A DNA stretch of 64,000 nt from Cristatella mucedo (GCA_009760855.2 WPIO01000028.1:4579501-4643500); one strand, 5' to 3'. Counted from the first letter of the stretch, positions 21,681 through 32,845 are shown. Notes: generated by a model not told the origin, from the letters alone. Program-made: numbers and translations.

Positions 21681-23111
21681 TCTTTTAGGCTACATGAAAA
21701 AAATAGGAGACCTCAAGTGGTGTCAGTTCATTCTGGTTGCCCCGGTCACCATCGAGATTGGTAAGGAGAAAGTGAAAGGAAGGATGAAGGCTATCGCTTC
21801 TTTTAGCCACCGTGTTTTCCTAGCGAAAGCTTTACCTAAGCTGCACATGTGTGTATCATCCAGAAGAGTCCCGAATTTAGGAATTTTTTGGAATTATTTT
21901 TCCGTTTTCTTATAACGCGCGCCTACCTTACTCCGTAGGCTTTTCGCTGGACAACAAATATCCCTTTTTGTAATGGAGTGGCAATAGCTGTAGCCACTTT
22001 GTCATCGGAGCTGATTAAGTCGAAGACGCATCTCCAGTATAGAATGAACATGCAGGATTATAATAAATTCAGGCCCAGATTTAATTAGAAAACTGATGGC
22101 CCTTCCTTCCGTCGGACAATACAAAATCAGCCAATACAGAAGCCAGTGTCTGGATAGTCAGAATTTATTTGGGTCGGCTCACACTCCTATTTTAGTAGAC
22201 ACAATATTTAAAAAACGCTCTAATCAAGATTATCGCCAGAATTAAGCTAATCAGAGTGCGTGCTGTCACTAGTAATCCACACATCCTTGGTAAGGATAAT
22301 CTAATAATAGGAAAAGCTTCAATTCGCAAATGGTGGGCGTGGCAACCAACGGCCGTTTTCTCTTCAGCTCGCTAGCGATTCAGTTTTAGCAACATAAACG
22401 AGCATTAATTCACGGCTTAAATAGTCATTTTTATAAATAGAAGCCATAGCACGCCAAAGAAGCTGCTGGAGATGGGTACATGATCCCACCGGTAGGACCA
22501 AACGGTCCAACAACCACGATAATGTAAACGGGCTCAAGTCGCAGCGTCGATTGAGGGAAGTATTTTGAAACGGCAAAGTATATCACAGGTAACTATTAAA
22601 GTGCACCTCATTTGGTGTGACTTTTGATAGCGTCGTAGGAGTAAGAACGCACGAGCATGGCAGAGCCCAAGTTTATCCAGGCGCCCCCGAACCGAAAGCT
22701 TTCAGTACTATGGCCCTCCCGCAACCGGGAGTTACGCCTCAGTGGGAGGGGCATGCTGCATCAGTCAACAGTGACTACCTCAGACTCGAGATCGCTCGTA
22801 CCTTCCGACCGTATATCGTGACAACAGCATCTCATTGATCCTATCATTTTTAATTTCACCAGCACCCTAACACCATCAGTTTGTTCCTATATCTTGCTTC
22901 TGGTAGCACATTCGCCATGTCCTTACGTTGAGAAAAATACTAAATAAATATATGAAACAAAATTTGATCGCATTTTTATTAGTCATCGTTTTCACAATTC
23001 GCTTGTTTTCAGTAGCTCGGCTCTTCGACGAAACAACCTGCTGACGTCTAGCATTTTCAGGCCCCGCCCCTAGCCATCCGCCCACCCGGGTAGTTGGCCC
23101 TCAGTCGGACG
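21681..23111. other. 5' flank of gene B, no recognised features
   Basis: I see no repeat family or credible exon in this 1.4 kb. The last 60 bases before the start codon of gene B are GC-rich (GGCCCCGCCCCTAGCC at about 23060), a possible Sp1-like site near the promoter; this is weak inference. Confidence 0.35.
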
Positions 23112-23276
23112 ATGGGTCGCTCTGCTATTACCTGGGTGGCTGCCATTTCAGCGATCTTGTTATCTCAAGTACTATATCAAGGATGGCAGGCGGTGACCGC
23201 TCCTTACGGAATTCCAGACGATGACAAAGTCCAAGCCAAAGTCATTCACTTGCTATTTTCGACGACCGAGCCTTTG
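23112..23276 (+). CDS. AADAC-like hydrolase gene B, exon 1 (membrane anchor)
   Basis: ATG at 23112 gives MGRSAITWVAAISAILLSQ followed by VLYQGWQAVTAPYGIPDDDK. This is a short N-terminal transmembrane helix and linker, as expected for type II ER-anchored AADAC proteins. The exon is 165 nt and ends in phase 0 at donor TTG|GTAACT (23277). The layout matches exon 1 of gene C (48864), which has the same helix, then Y-x-P-x-GI-x-(S/D)-(E/D)-D and AK-x-(V/I)-HLL. The next exon starts in phase 0 at 25452. GTAACT is a weak donor, so an alternative site is possible. Confidence 0.75.
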
Positions 23277-23375
23277 GTAACTGTCAATGTTCGTCGGCCA
23301 TTATTTGCATCACCCGCTTCGTCGGCATGTTTTGTGCACTATCGTTGACTGTGACCTGGTGATTCCGTGCCTTTC

Positions 23376-23650
23376 GCGACATGTAGAGTGTAGCAAGCTT
23401 ATAATGAGGTCTGCATCCGCGTTGTTAAGTGAGGGTAAAGGGCAAGTCCCTCCCACTTCCTCTCGAGTGGTGGTGTGGGGTATAAGCGCTATCTAGCACC
23501 TGGCTGATGTTCATCGGCCGATCTTGGGTGTTGGCCCATCCATAATGGCGTTTTTTTTGGACTATCGGTGGGCTATTTCTAGGCTGTTTGCGACAGGTAG
23601 GAGGCGGGGTGGGCAGGGCCAGCAGGAAAACAGACAGGCCTGATTAGGAC
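23376..23650 (+). repeat. Imperfect duplicated segment, copy 1 (see 24675-25060)
   Basis: The words GGGTGTTGGCCCAT, GGTGGGCTATTTCTAGGCTG, CACTTCCTCT and GTGGGGTATA recur at 24680-25060 in the same orientation but with the two halves in swapped order. It looks like remains of a tandem repeat in intron 1 of gene B. Confidence 0.5.
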
Positions 23651-23674
23651 GTAGCTGTCGGAGCTGTTACGTGT

Positions 23675-23676
<2 letters not shown>

Positions 23677-23721
<45 letters not shown>
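23677..23721. repeat. (AT)n microsatellite
   Basis: About 22 AT units lie directly at the 3' end of a minus-strand SINE-2 copy, consistent with expansion of its tail. Confidence 0.97.
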
Positions 23722-23724
<3 letters not shown>

Positions 23725-23855
23725 CATTTATATAGCGCCCCAAGAGAACTTAATCTCTATTCAGGCGCTTCACATATGCCCCGTGGCTCGAGCCCACGAC
23801 CTCAGTCAGACCTTGGTTCGGGGCGAGCATCTTAACCGCTAGACCAAGTTGCACT
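23722..23855 (-). mobile_element. SINE-2 copy, minus strand
   Basis: ATTTATATAGCGCCCCAAGAG, then AACTTAATCTCTATTCAGGCG (L2-like tail hairpin), then GGCTCGAGCCCACGACCTCAG and CATCTTAACCGCTAGACCAAG (tRNA-like head, reversed). It is a well-preserved member of the family. Confidence 0.88.
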
Positions 23856-24674
23856 GTGAACATTAGGGGAATTCACCATCGCTGGAGTACCCTACGACCG
23901 TTTTATCCTTGTTGAAATCGTGCCAATAGTTATTTATGTACTACGGATGCGTTTAACCCCGTCAGGCAGCAGTGTGGAGGCATACGTTAAGCGACGGGGG
24001 AACGGTACGGCCCGGTGCTTTTTTCGTCAATAGGTTTGATTGAGCTCTTTGGTGCTTCATTTGAGATCAGAATAGAGCAATCGTGCTGCGCTGACACATT
24101 TTGGCAGAGGGGATACTTTTGAAAGCTAGCTGTTCGACTCGGAGCAGAGGCTCGCCGAGCGCTCTGTCAATCCATTCGAATGGCGAAGACATCTCTGCCC
24201 GTGTTCCTGGACAGAAACGTTGCTATGCATTCTTGTGTGCCGGAGGTAATCGAGGATGACTACATCCGTGTTTCTGGAGGCCTTAGTGCCAGCGTTGGCC
24301 AGTCCTGCGGATAGAGCAAGGCTCCTGTGCGCTGCTCAGACGAACGCCCTTCGGGAGGGGGAGGTGCCGAGAGGACCGGTAAATGCGACCAGGTGCGGCA
24401 TCATCCCGACGAGCCGCTGCAATTCGAGACGTATTAGCGGCCGTAGCACGAGACTGATGAGTGGCGGCGGCACGAGTTCGAAGCGACGCGGGCTTACTAA
24501 GCGCCCACGAGACACATTTTATACCGCCCCACGAGGTCAACCAGTGAGACAGGCGGGTAATACAAGCTTGCGGCGTAAGCAGTCGGCTGGTCGCAGCCGA
24601 AGGTCGGCAGTCACCCGCCACCCAGTCGGGGCGGGCAGCCTTCGCAGAGAGCGTGCGCCCCGGCCGAGGTACAT

Positions 24675-25060
24675 TGGCCGGGCATGGGTGTTGGCCCATT
24701 CTCGGTGAGCTATTTGTAAGCTGCTGATAAGCTGTTTTTAGACGGCCTGTGAGAGGTGGGAGGCGGGTCTGGAAGGCCCTGCTGGGTAAGGGGCAGACAC
24801 GATCGGGGCGCTGGATGAGTCCGGAGAGTACGTCTTTGCTGGAGCACTCTGTAGTTGTGTATTATAGTCGTCGAAACCATGCCATTCTGCCGTCGATTTC
24901 GATCTGGCGGTGCACTACCTTTTGCGACGTGAAGGGGTTCAGTAAGTAACCCTCTGACAGACGAGGTCTTTCTCCATCTTACACTCATGGGTGAAAGGCG
25001 GGTCTCTAGCACTTCCTCTGGATGGTCGCGTGGGGTATATTTGAGCAACGAATCCTTAGG
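24675..25060 (+). repeat. Imperfect duplicated segment, copy 2
   Basis: GGGTGTTGGCCCATTCTCGG and GAGGTGGGAGGCGGGTCTGG match the second half of 23376-23650, and TAGCACTTCCTCTGGATGG with GTGGGGTATATTTGAG match its first half. It lies in intron 1 of gene B. Confidence 0.5.
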
Positions 25061-25451
25061 CGCGAATGCGCTACTGTAGAGAGTTCTTTAGAGGCTCATC
25101 GGCGACCCTGGCAGAGAGCGAACCAGACTTAATACATGTAATACCAGATGGGAAAGTCGTGGGATCGACCAAGCACTGATGACAAGTCACTGAGGAGCAC
25201 ACCGTTTCGAGGTGCCACATCCATTAAGAAATTAACCTTTGTAACGCTTTACCTTTTAACTTTGTAAATGTACTGTCATCATGGACATACTGATAGTGGT
25301 GCAAACAGATCCATTTAATGGGGACCCAACTGGATGAAAACGTAATATGAACCTGCATCTCGATTTCACGTCAAGCGCCAGATTCTGGTTTCGTCACCGT
25401 ATGATTGGCGTTTCCACCTTCTCCATTGCTTTTTTGGTCTATACATCACAG

Positions 25452-25571
25452 GAATATTTTGGCGCTGCCGTGGGGCTTCCATTCTCAGTTTTAAAGAAGT
25501 TCGTGGACGTTTCCCTCAACTTATTACAGAATGGATGGCCACTGAGCAAGCTATCTGACAACGAGGTGCAG
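25452..25571 (+). CDS. AADAC-like hydrolase gene B, exon 2
   Basis: The acceptor is ATACATCACAG (ends 25451) and the donor is CAG|GTAAGC (25572). The exon is exactly 40 codons, phase 0 at both sides, reading EYFGAAVGLPFSVLKKF, then LLQNGWPLSKLSDNEVQ. The equivalent exon in gene C (59663-59782) is also 40 codons and shares E-x-(F/L), GLP-x-SV, L(I/L)Q-x-GWP and LSD-(N/D)-EV. This part joins the anchor to the hydrolase fold. Intron 1 is about 2.2 kb and intron 2 about 5.5 kb. Confidence 0.8.
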
Positions 25572-25886
25572 GTAAGCATGTGATAGAGGGGTTGCAAATG
25601 GTGCTTCCCAGAATAGCTATGGCTGTCGGCAGCAATACGTTGTGGTTTAATTCTATGTATTTGCCCGCCTATAGTTCGCTTGTCTGCAAAAGATGCATGC
25701 AGCATTGTACGTCCTGCTACATAAGTATGCTAAAGGATTTATGTAAATTAATTGTACTCATCGTGACCTCTACCTAGCTGCATTGAGTCAGCGATGCTTC
25801 GTACAGTGAAGATGCTGTGATATTGTGTAACCTGCCTGGTAAAACTGGCCCAAAGGGGTTTTTTGTTCGCTCGTGTTTACAATAAG

Positions 25887-26080
25887 GTGAGCTGTAATGG
25901 CTCACTAAGTAAGGCGGTTGCTTTTCACGACCTCGGCCCCGAGGTCGTGGTTTAGAATCCTGTGGTGGGCGATCCTTTATCACCACTGCAAGCGGTGGTG
26001 ATAGCCGCCAAGGCACCTCTGTCGCTGTACAAAAATAGGCTGTTAAATCAGCTAGTATTTATTTATTTATTTAAGTCACT
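25887..26080 (+). mobile_element. SINE-1 copy with (ATTT)n tail
   Basis: GTGAGCTGTAATGGCTCACTAAG starts the head. It is followed by the self-complementary CGACCTCGGCCCCGAGGTCG, the B-box region, CACTGCAAGCGGTGGTGATAG, GCTGTTAAATCAGCTAG and an (ATTT)n tail. It inserted in intron 2 of gene B, sense to the gene. Confidence 0.88.
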
Positions 26081-26134
26081 TAATGTAAACTATTGATATC
26101 ATATGCATTTAAAATTAGATAAGATAGTAATGAA

Positions 26135-26735
26135 ACATTTTTAAAGCAACCTAAGAGAGGTTATTTTCTTCGTGGGACTTTACATATGCTGGAAAGAGAA
26201 ACTTATCAATTGGTTATTGATAGCATGGACAGTGTCAGCGAGCACCAGCAACCATCGAAGGAAGCGACCAAAAAATGTTTCTAAAACAGCGTTTTGAGAT
26301 TTTTTTAATGTCTAGTCATCAGGTGATGTCGTGACGTCAAATGGAGTGTTTTAAGCCTTTGGAGCATGCGAACTCAACTAAAAAAGATTCGAGTTTGGTT
26401 CGAGCCACAGCTGAACGACTTCAGTCTGAAGAGTGGATGTTGCGACGAGAAGCCTGATTGGGCAGCATGTTGGATAGGTAGGCCGAAGTAAGAGAATAAA
26501 TGGAACTGAAAGTAAGTCACAGAAAGTTAAATTTGACACGTTTGATGGAAAGCCATTACAGATAGTTGAGAAGTGGTGAATGGTTGTGGCGTTCACAACA
26601 GACATACCTAGCTACAGAGTTTTGCACCAACTGTAAGCGTCTTCTTGCATAGGTAGGGAGACCTTCGAGTGAGTTACAGATAACTAGGCGGGACGTCAAA
26701 AATGCCTGGACCAGCTAAGTTTTGGTTGGCTTCTG
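26135..26735 (-). mobile_element. L2-1 relic, minus strand
   Basis: The sequence is the complement of the L2-1 3' half: TAAGAGAGGTTATTTTCTTCG near the 3' end, AGCCTTTGGAGCATGCGAAC, CTACAGAGTTTTGCACCAACTG and GTGAGTTACAGATAACTAGGCGG. It is heavily diverged and lies head to head with the younger plus-strand copy that follows. Confidence 0.75.
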
Positions 26736-26774
26736 CAACACTATTTCTCCATCTTTACCGGGAGGCCTGGGAAT

Positions 26775-28609
26775 AAATCATGCTGATGAGGTATTGCTCT
26801 ACTATGTCTGCATTTAAACAGGTCACTAGTGATGTAGTCCTAAAGTTCGTATCTCAATCAAAGAAGACAACAAGTCCTCTGGACCCTTTTCCCACTGTTC
26901 TGCTCCTACGTTGCATTGGTCTGCTGCTGCCATGCATAACTAACATCATTAATATGTCATTAGCCTCAGGTCATGTCCCAGCACCTTTCAAAAAAGCTGT
27001 AGTCAGGCCACTTCTCAAGAAAGCTACACTAGACCAAGAGAACTTAAGCAACTACCGCCCAGTTTCCCTTCTACCATTCCTATCAGACACTGGAACGGGT
27101 CGTGGCGGACCAGCTGAACTCGTATATCGAAACCTCACACCTTGCTAATAAGTTCCAGTCTGGCTTTAGAACTAATCACTCCACAGAGTCAGCATTGCTT
27201 AGGGTATACAACGACCTACTTAGGAATGCAGACATGAGTAGTGTTTCTGCTTGTTTTTCTCGATCTTTCGGCAGCTTTTGACACCATCGATCACAAAGTT
27301 CTTCTAGAGCGCCTCTCATCTCGCCTGGGCATCACTGGCACTGCTCTGCAGTGGTTCAGGTCCTATCTCAGTGGGAGACTCCAGAGTATTGACGTGAATG
27401 GACAAAGATCATCTAAAGTACCTCTGAAATATGGAGTACCTCAGGGCTCAGTGCTAGGTCCGGTTCTTTTCACGGTTTATACTCTGCCTCTTGCTGATGT
27501 GATTGCCAAGCACAATCTAGGCTTTCACTTCTATGCGGATGACACTCAGTTGTACCTTTGCTTTGATCCCTCCCAGCCTTCGAGCACCTCAAATTCTCTA
27601 AACTCACTAGCTGCATGCATTGATGACATCCGCACATGGATGGCAGCAAATTTTCTAAAACTAAACGATGATAAAACTAACTTACTAGTTATGGGCAAAC
27701 CCAGCGTGATCCAGAGATTGGACAGGCTGACTCTCAAAATTGGCTCTGCCAGCATATCTCCAGTTGAATCAGCTCGAAATCTAGGTGTCATATTCCAAAG
27801 CGACCTCTCGTTTGACGACCATATCAGCTCCACAGTCAAATCCGCCTATTTGCAGCTTCATAACATTGCTAAAATTCGGGCTTGTTTAGATAAAGATACC
27901 ACATCTAAGTTGGTCCATGCATTCGTGACATCCTGTCTCCACTTCTGCAACTCACTGCTTACTGGCCTACCAGCATGTGCGATCAGGCGATTGCTGCTGG
28001 TGCAAAACTCGGCAGCTAGACTTGTCTGTCGTGAGCGTCGCAGTTGCCACATTGCTCCACTTCTCGCCGACCTGCACTGGTTACCAGTCAAGCAACGGAT
28101 TGACTTCAAGGTTTTGTCGCTCACTTTTAGGTCCCTTCATTCTATGGCTCCAGCCTCTCTCTCAGATATACTACACCATCAGGCCAAGCATCGTACCACC
28201 CCCTTTTCGGAATCCAACAGTCTAGAAATACCTCATACAAACCTTAAATCCTTTGGAGACCGTGCATTTAGTTCGTATGCTCCCACAGCCTGGAACTCCC
28301 TCCCGACCTGCGTCAGAACATCCCCTGACCGGACCACATTTAAAAGGAACCTAAAAACACACCTCTTTAGGACAGCATTTAGCGGGTCCCTGTGATTCGT
28401 CCTTGATGTGCTTATGCGTGCTGACACTGTGCATGCTGCCACTAACCACATTTGCATGCTGACCGTGTGCATGTCACCCCTTACCATATTATTCATTTTG
28501 TTTGTTTTTCAAGCATGATTTTACTTACCATTCAATTGCATTTCACTTTGCAGCAAATGTAAAGCGCCTAGAGAGGGATTAAGTTCTCTGTGGGTGCTTT
28601 ATCAAGTGG

Positions 28610-28645
<36 letters not shown>
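26775..28645 (+). mobile_element. L2-1 LINE, best-preserved copy
   Basis: The copy carries the pre-RT region (26780-27090, with SPLDPFPTVLLLRCIGLLLP and NLSNYRPVSLLPFLS), a frame-shifted stretch (about 27090-27240), then a continuous RT and C-terminal frame (27241-28395), the 3' UTR with hairpin AAGCGCC...GTGCTT and (ATT)n to about 28645. The EN domain and 5' end are missing. It resides in intron 2 of gene B in sense orientation. By eye it is more than 95 percent like the copy at 6050, so both inserted recently. Confidence 0.93.
27241..28395 (+). CDS. L2-type reverse transcriptase, ORF2 C-terminal part (384 codons open)
   Basis: This is the reverse transcriptase of a CR1/L2-clade non-LTR retrotransposon, which copies element RNA at a nicked genomic target. 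The open frame begins inside the RT at LDLSAAFDTIDHKVLLERL, and continues with the template-grip block [14 protein letters not shown] and the catalytic FYADDTQLY (Asp pair at about 27538-27543). The thumb and C-terminal region follow, with [36 protein letters not shown] and the end near FRTAFSGSL. There is no start codon at a biologically sensible place; upstream frames hold the preceding RT part but are shifted by one near 27090 and again near 27235. The RT core itself is undamaged. Confidence 0.93.
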   Translation: MFLLVFLDLSAAFDTIDHKVLLERLSSRLGITGTALQWFRSYLSGRLQSIDVNGQRSSKVPLKYGVPQGSVLGPVLFTVYTLPLADVIAKHNLGFHFYADDTQLYLCFDPSQPSSTSNSLNSLAACIDDIRTWMAANFLKLNDDKTNLLVMGKPSVIQRLDRLTLKIGSASISPVESARNLGVIFQSDLSFDDHISSTVKSAYLQLHNIAKIRACLDKDTTSKLVHAFVTSCLHFCNSLLTGLPACAIRRLLLVQNSAARLVCRERRSCHIAPLLADLHWLPVKQRIDFKVLSLTFRSLHSMAPASLSDILHHQAKHRTTPFSESNSLEIPHTNLKSFGDRAFSSYAPTAWNSLPTCVRTSPDRTTFKRNLKTHLFRTAFSGSL

Positions 28646-28647
<2 letters not shown>

Positions 28648-30139
28648 TGTTTCTAGCCCTGGGCAGTTCTTAGGGCGGTATGATAAGAAGACTCTGGGAA
28701 GACTGAAATGTGGGAGCAGCACCATGTGCGTGGCATTCAGTGGTGCACCTGCTTTTTTTGCAGAAAATATGTTGTTAGGTTACAGAAAAGAGCCTGTGAG
28801 CTTACTGCAGCTGACCTATATAAGTTTTAGGTCCGTTGTCCGAATTTTCCATGGACTATTCATTCTATCACACGGAAAGACAGTTTGAGTCATGTTAGCA
28901 GATGCTAGTTTGGTTTGCCTATCCTATCACATTTCTATTAGACGATATACATTGACGAAATCAATATTGCCACATCAAATGTCTAGCTCGATAGAAGTGC
29001 TAACACCAGGAGCACATAGGTAAAAATAATAGCGATGTTTAATAATCTAGACCTCGCGAAAGTGCTCCACGCGGTCAGGCTACTGTTAGACAAGCAAAAC
29101 GAGAGCCCAGGCAGCAGGCCAGGGCTGTATTAGTGCAGACAGAAAGCAGTGACCTGAGCAGTCATGCTGAAAAGCTGCAGGTACCCACGGCGTAGATTGG
29201 TAGATGGCTGCCTTGAAAAGCTACCAACAAATAATGCTCACCTGCACACACGACCCTTTGCCACCCGGGTCATTCAAGTATCCTGCTGCCGGAGGTGATT
29301 GACCAGGGATTAACCCGTGCGAGGCACCTGCCACCGGGTCCGAGTGGCGCGTCTTCTTCGTATAGCACGGCCCTTTTCGTTCTATGCATGCACGCGATAC
29401 ACTGCTGAACTGCAGCTGGGGCTGCTTGGCGCAATTTCTCTCGCTCCATCGGCACCTGCAGTAACGCCAAATGTCTAATGCCGCCGTGCTTACATTTGCA
29501 AAGCGCCACGGATGCCTACCTTGCCGTCATGGTCCCAAACGGTATTCGATTCAAAGGGAGAATCAATGAGCTGCGGTCAATGCACAGTAGAAAGCATAAT
29601 AGAATAACCGGGCGTTGGTGGAGCCAAGATGTTCACCAGCAGCAATCAGCCAAAGCAAGACGCAGCTATACGCACGTGGTGCATTTTGAGGCAATGTCAC
29701 TGGGGAACGGAGCAAAAGGCCTGCAGCATCATTCACTAGCATGCAGGATCATACCCAGGGTCGTCACTAGGGAACTGAGGGAGGGGGAGAGGGAAGCTTT
29801 AGCCCCCTCCTTTCCGAAAGAACTTGCCATTTTAAGCTTGGTTATCACTCTTGTAGAAGTAGTCTTAAGAGGCATTATTAAACGGGTCCGCACGGACCCA
29901 CCGGACCGTCGAGCCGATGGCGCAAAGCTCTGAAAACGAGCGCAGCCACTTCCTTTTTTTTAAGAGGTCCTGTAAAGGCTTGAGCGCTCAGCTCCGGGTG
30001 CTCCAAAACGTAGGGCTGCACATATACTGTTTTAGAAGGGCTACATAGACCCTCGGGGCGGCTCCTCGTCACTGCTAAAATTCAGCGTTCGATTCCAATT
30101 GATTCAGGCAAGTTTTGAGCAGAGCTAAAGAACCGACCC
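28646..30139. other. Intron 2 of gene B, unrecognised part
   Basis: I find no exon, repeat family or RNA gene here. The longest open frame (about 29478-29933) has no recognisable motif and is most likely chance. Confidence 0.4.
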
Positions 30140-30290
30140 GGGCGGCGCCTCGGTTCCGAGCTCGTGAGTTAGAATGCGGCGATGAGCGATCCTCTATTGG
30201 CCGCTGCAAGCAAGCGGTGGCGACAGCCTCCTATGCAGGCTCTTCTGCCGCTTCACAAAACGAGGCTGCTAAATCAGCAGTTTGTTTTAG
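30140..30290 (+). mobile_element. SINE-1-like copy, diverged
   Basis: CGGTTCCGAGCTCGTGAGTTAG, GATGAGCGATCCTCTATTGG, CGGTGGCGACAGCC and GAGGCTGCTAAATCAGCAG follow the block order of SINE-1, without the first part of its head. Confidence 0.65.
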
Positions 30291-31091
30291 CAACATCAGT
30301 GTCGCAGTTTGCTTTAGCAACACGGATTTCAATTATTGGACTAAAGTGACTTTCCTGGCTGCGAATGCGCCTTTAACTCACGACTTCAGGGTACGTGCCT
30401 AGAAGAGGGTCGCATTTCTCTCTCAGAGCTGCTAAAAGGGCTGCGAGGGCGGGCAGTTTTAGAGCTCTGCTTTTTCAAGTCGGTCTCTTGGAGGTGAGCC
30501 AGAGGTAAAGCCGTTTTAGATTGCTCTGGCTGCAGAATCTCAGAGCGCATACATTGTACAGCCAGCTTCGCTGCTGGCAAATAGGCAAGACCTGAGGGTT
30601 CTGCCGTGCGAGGAGCTGCTATTGTAGCAAGTACCCTAGTGCTTTACATGCGCTTGACGCTCAAGCTTGCAATTTAAAAACGCACGCCCTCATTCACGCA
30701 TTGCACACGGATTCGGCTCTAGCAAGTAAAATTGAACGACGCAACATCGTAGCCGTCGAATGTCTTTCCATGTTTTCGATTCCGATGTTACTGCTGTTGG
30801 GCATGTGCAATATTCACCTCCGGCACTCACCTCTTCTGCCCGACCCATTTTCGGATTGAGATTTCTTCTGTGTCATGTGAAATGTGCCTTAATGACTATC
30901 AACAGATTACTCTTCATAAGATCTGCGATCGCTCATCTGCGAGGCTCACTTGGCATGCATTAGCACCACTTTGGACTGTTTTGTCATTGGTATGCGCGAA
31001 GCCATTTTTAAGTCTGGGCTTGCTTTGCTGTAGCGACGTCAAGTACGACGACATCTCCGCTGCAATAGCACGGCAATTGCTTCTTACATAG

Positions 31092-31218
31092 GTTCTCTAT
31101 GACGTCTGGGATGGCGTACCGGTGAAGACATTTAGGAGGTCATCCTCGTCAACCCGTGTCTTACCTAAACCGACACTGATTTATTTCCACGGAGGCAGTT
31201 TTAAATGGTTCTCCTATG
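31092..31218 (+). CDS. AADAC-like hydrolase gene B, exon 3 (HGGS oxyanion-hole variant)
   Basis: The acceptor is CTTCTTACATAG (ends 31091) and the donor is TATG|GTAAGT (31219). It is 127 nt long, starts in phase 0 and leaves one base of a split codon, exactly as in gene A. The translation starts VLYDVWDGVPVKTF and has PTLIYFHGGSFKWFSY. The family motif is HGGG; here the third Gly is Ser. The split codon is completed by AG at 37569 (Glu). The segment between VPVK and the HGG box is Arg/Ser-rich and differs from gene A. An effect on the oxyanion hole is inference. Confidence 0.85.
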
Positions 31219-31927
31219 GTAAGTATTGCCTCGCTTCAGATTGCGATCATTCGACCTTGCATCGCTTCCGATATTGCGCCATAATGCACGGATGCTTCCC
31301 ATTCCATTGATTTTTTCGAGCTGTTGGATATAGCGTGAACAGATTGCAGATGTCAGATCTGCTCGAGCTGTCGGATATAGCGCAAACAGATTGCCAATTA
31401 ATGTCAGATCTGTGCAAGCTGTCGGACATAGTGCGGCCCGATCTCTAATTCCAGATCGTAGCTCGAAGAAAAAGACCCACATGTCTTGGATCGAGCCAAG
31501 AACTAAACAATAAGCAATGAGCAGCAACTGTAGAAGCTGCCGCCATGTTTTACAATTTATAGAAGCCGATCTGTAGGCACGTGCTGTGCACACAGTTGCA
31601 CGTACTTGCTCGAATGTTTCCTTGCTTCTATGTTTCTGCCCAGCTGTTGTAAGAGCCTTCATGTTAACTTGAGCTAGGCACTTGTAGCCTCCTTGGTTTT
31701 CACGATTTCGTTTCATTGCCGCAACAAGCAATAGCTTTCCGATAACGTAATCAGTGACACACTATGAGCAGGCGGGCTATTAGTATGCTTCTCCTGGGAC
31801 AAAGCTCAAATGCTCATGTATTAAGGTTACAATTGAACATTCTAGCAAGGTCAAAACACCAGAATTTCCTAATCAAGGACCCTTTGTCCATTCGAGACTA
31901 CTGGATAGCAAAGTAAAATAAAGTTAG

Positions 31928-32085
31928 ACTGATTTAACGGTCTCATTTACTTATATAGAGGTAGAAGAACCTTAGTTTAGAGCCTTAGTTTAGAGTTAGA
32001 GCCTTTATCACTCCTCCGTGCAGTGGTCAATGTAGATTGTCCTACACTACAGGAATCGAAAGCTCTCTAACTCATCTAAAGGTTA
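31928..32085 (-). mobile_element. SINE-1 relic, minus strand
   Basis: GACTGATTTAACGGTCTCATTT is the reversed tail end. CCTTAGTTTAGAG is repeated in it, CACTCCTCCGTGCAGTGG recalls the centre and ACAGGAATCGAAAG the B-box. It is strongly diverged. Confidence 0.55.
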
Positions 32086-32689
32086 TTTTACGATTTGGAA
32101 GAGTCTGGAGCTCCGTGCCGACGACATGCTTCCCACAAGCATCTGTCAACCACCTGTCATAAAACAAGTTCTACCGAAGTGTGGAGTGACTGACGTGATG
32201 TGGCGCTAGCGAGCCGCCCAGCCAGCTTCTTTAGATAAGGCTGGGGCCACTGTAGCGCATCTAACAATATAATCTCGCCCTCTGCAAAAAATGATAGCAA
32301 CTCTGGACATTAAACCTGAACATTGTCGCGTAAATTCGCAGCCCTGCTGTGGTAGCATTTAGCTATTCCGAGTCTTCGAAAGACGGCTGAACTCGAGCAC
32401 CTCCAGAGCCGCTCTCCAATTCTGGAATGCCACCTCCTTGGGAGCTTGGTAGTCACGCGGTTGGGGTTTTTAGAACATCCACGGGATGTTCTTGGCATTG
32501 CTAATGGCAAGACACGACCCTTGAATGGCTGCAAGTTTTATAGGCATAATCAGACCATACCCGTTCAAACCGACCGGCAGGAGAGCTTTAGCCCGCCCCG
32601 CCCCACTACTTCTGCGATAAGTTCACGCCAATACCGCTGGACGCGATTACTGCATTGCTTTAAGCGTGAAGATTAAGAATATATAGCAC

Positions 32690-32845
32690 TTTAGGTGGGC
32701 TGACTCATCAGCATCATTCCTTAGCAGCAAGGGAGCGTTTACCGTCTTTCATCGACCGTGCAGAGGGCAATGAAGCAATGTTCTACTGCAGGACTCGAAC
32801 CCAAGACCTTGGTTTTGAAGTCGAGCAGCAGACCCCCGGGGAAAG
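32690..32845 (-). mobile_element. tRNA-like SINE relic, minus strand
   Basis: CTGCAGGACTCGAACCCAAG contains the reverse of the B box GGTTCGAGTCC. GTGCAGAGGGCAATGAAGC precedes it. The remainder is too diverged to place in SINE-1 or SINE-2 with certainty. Confidence 0.5.
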
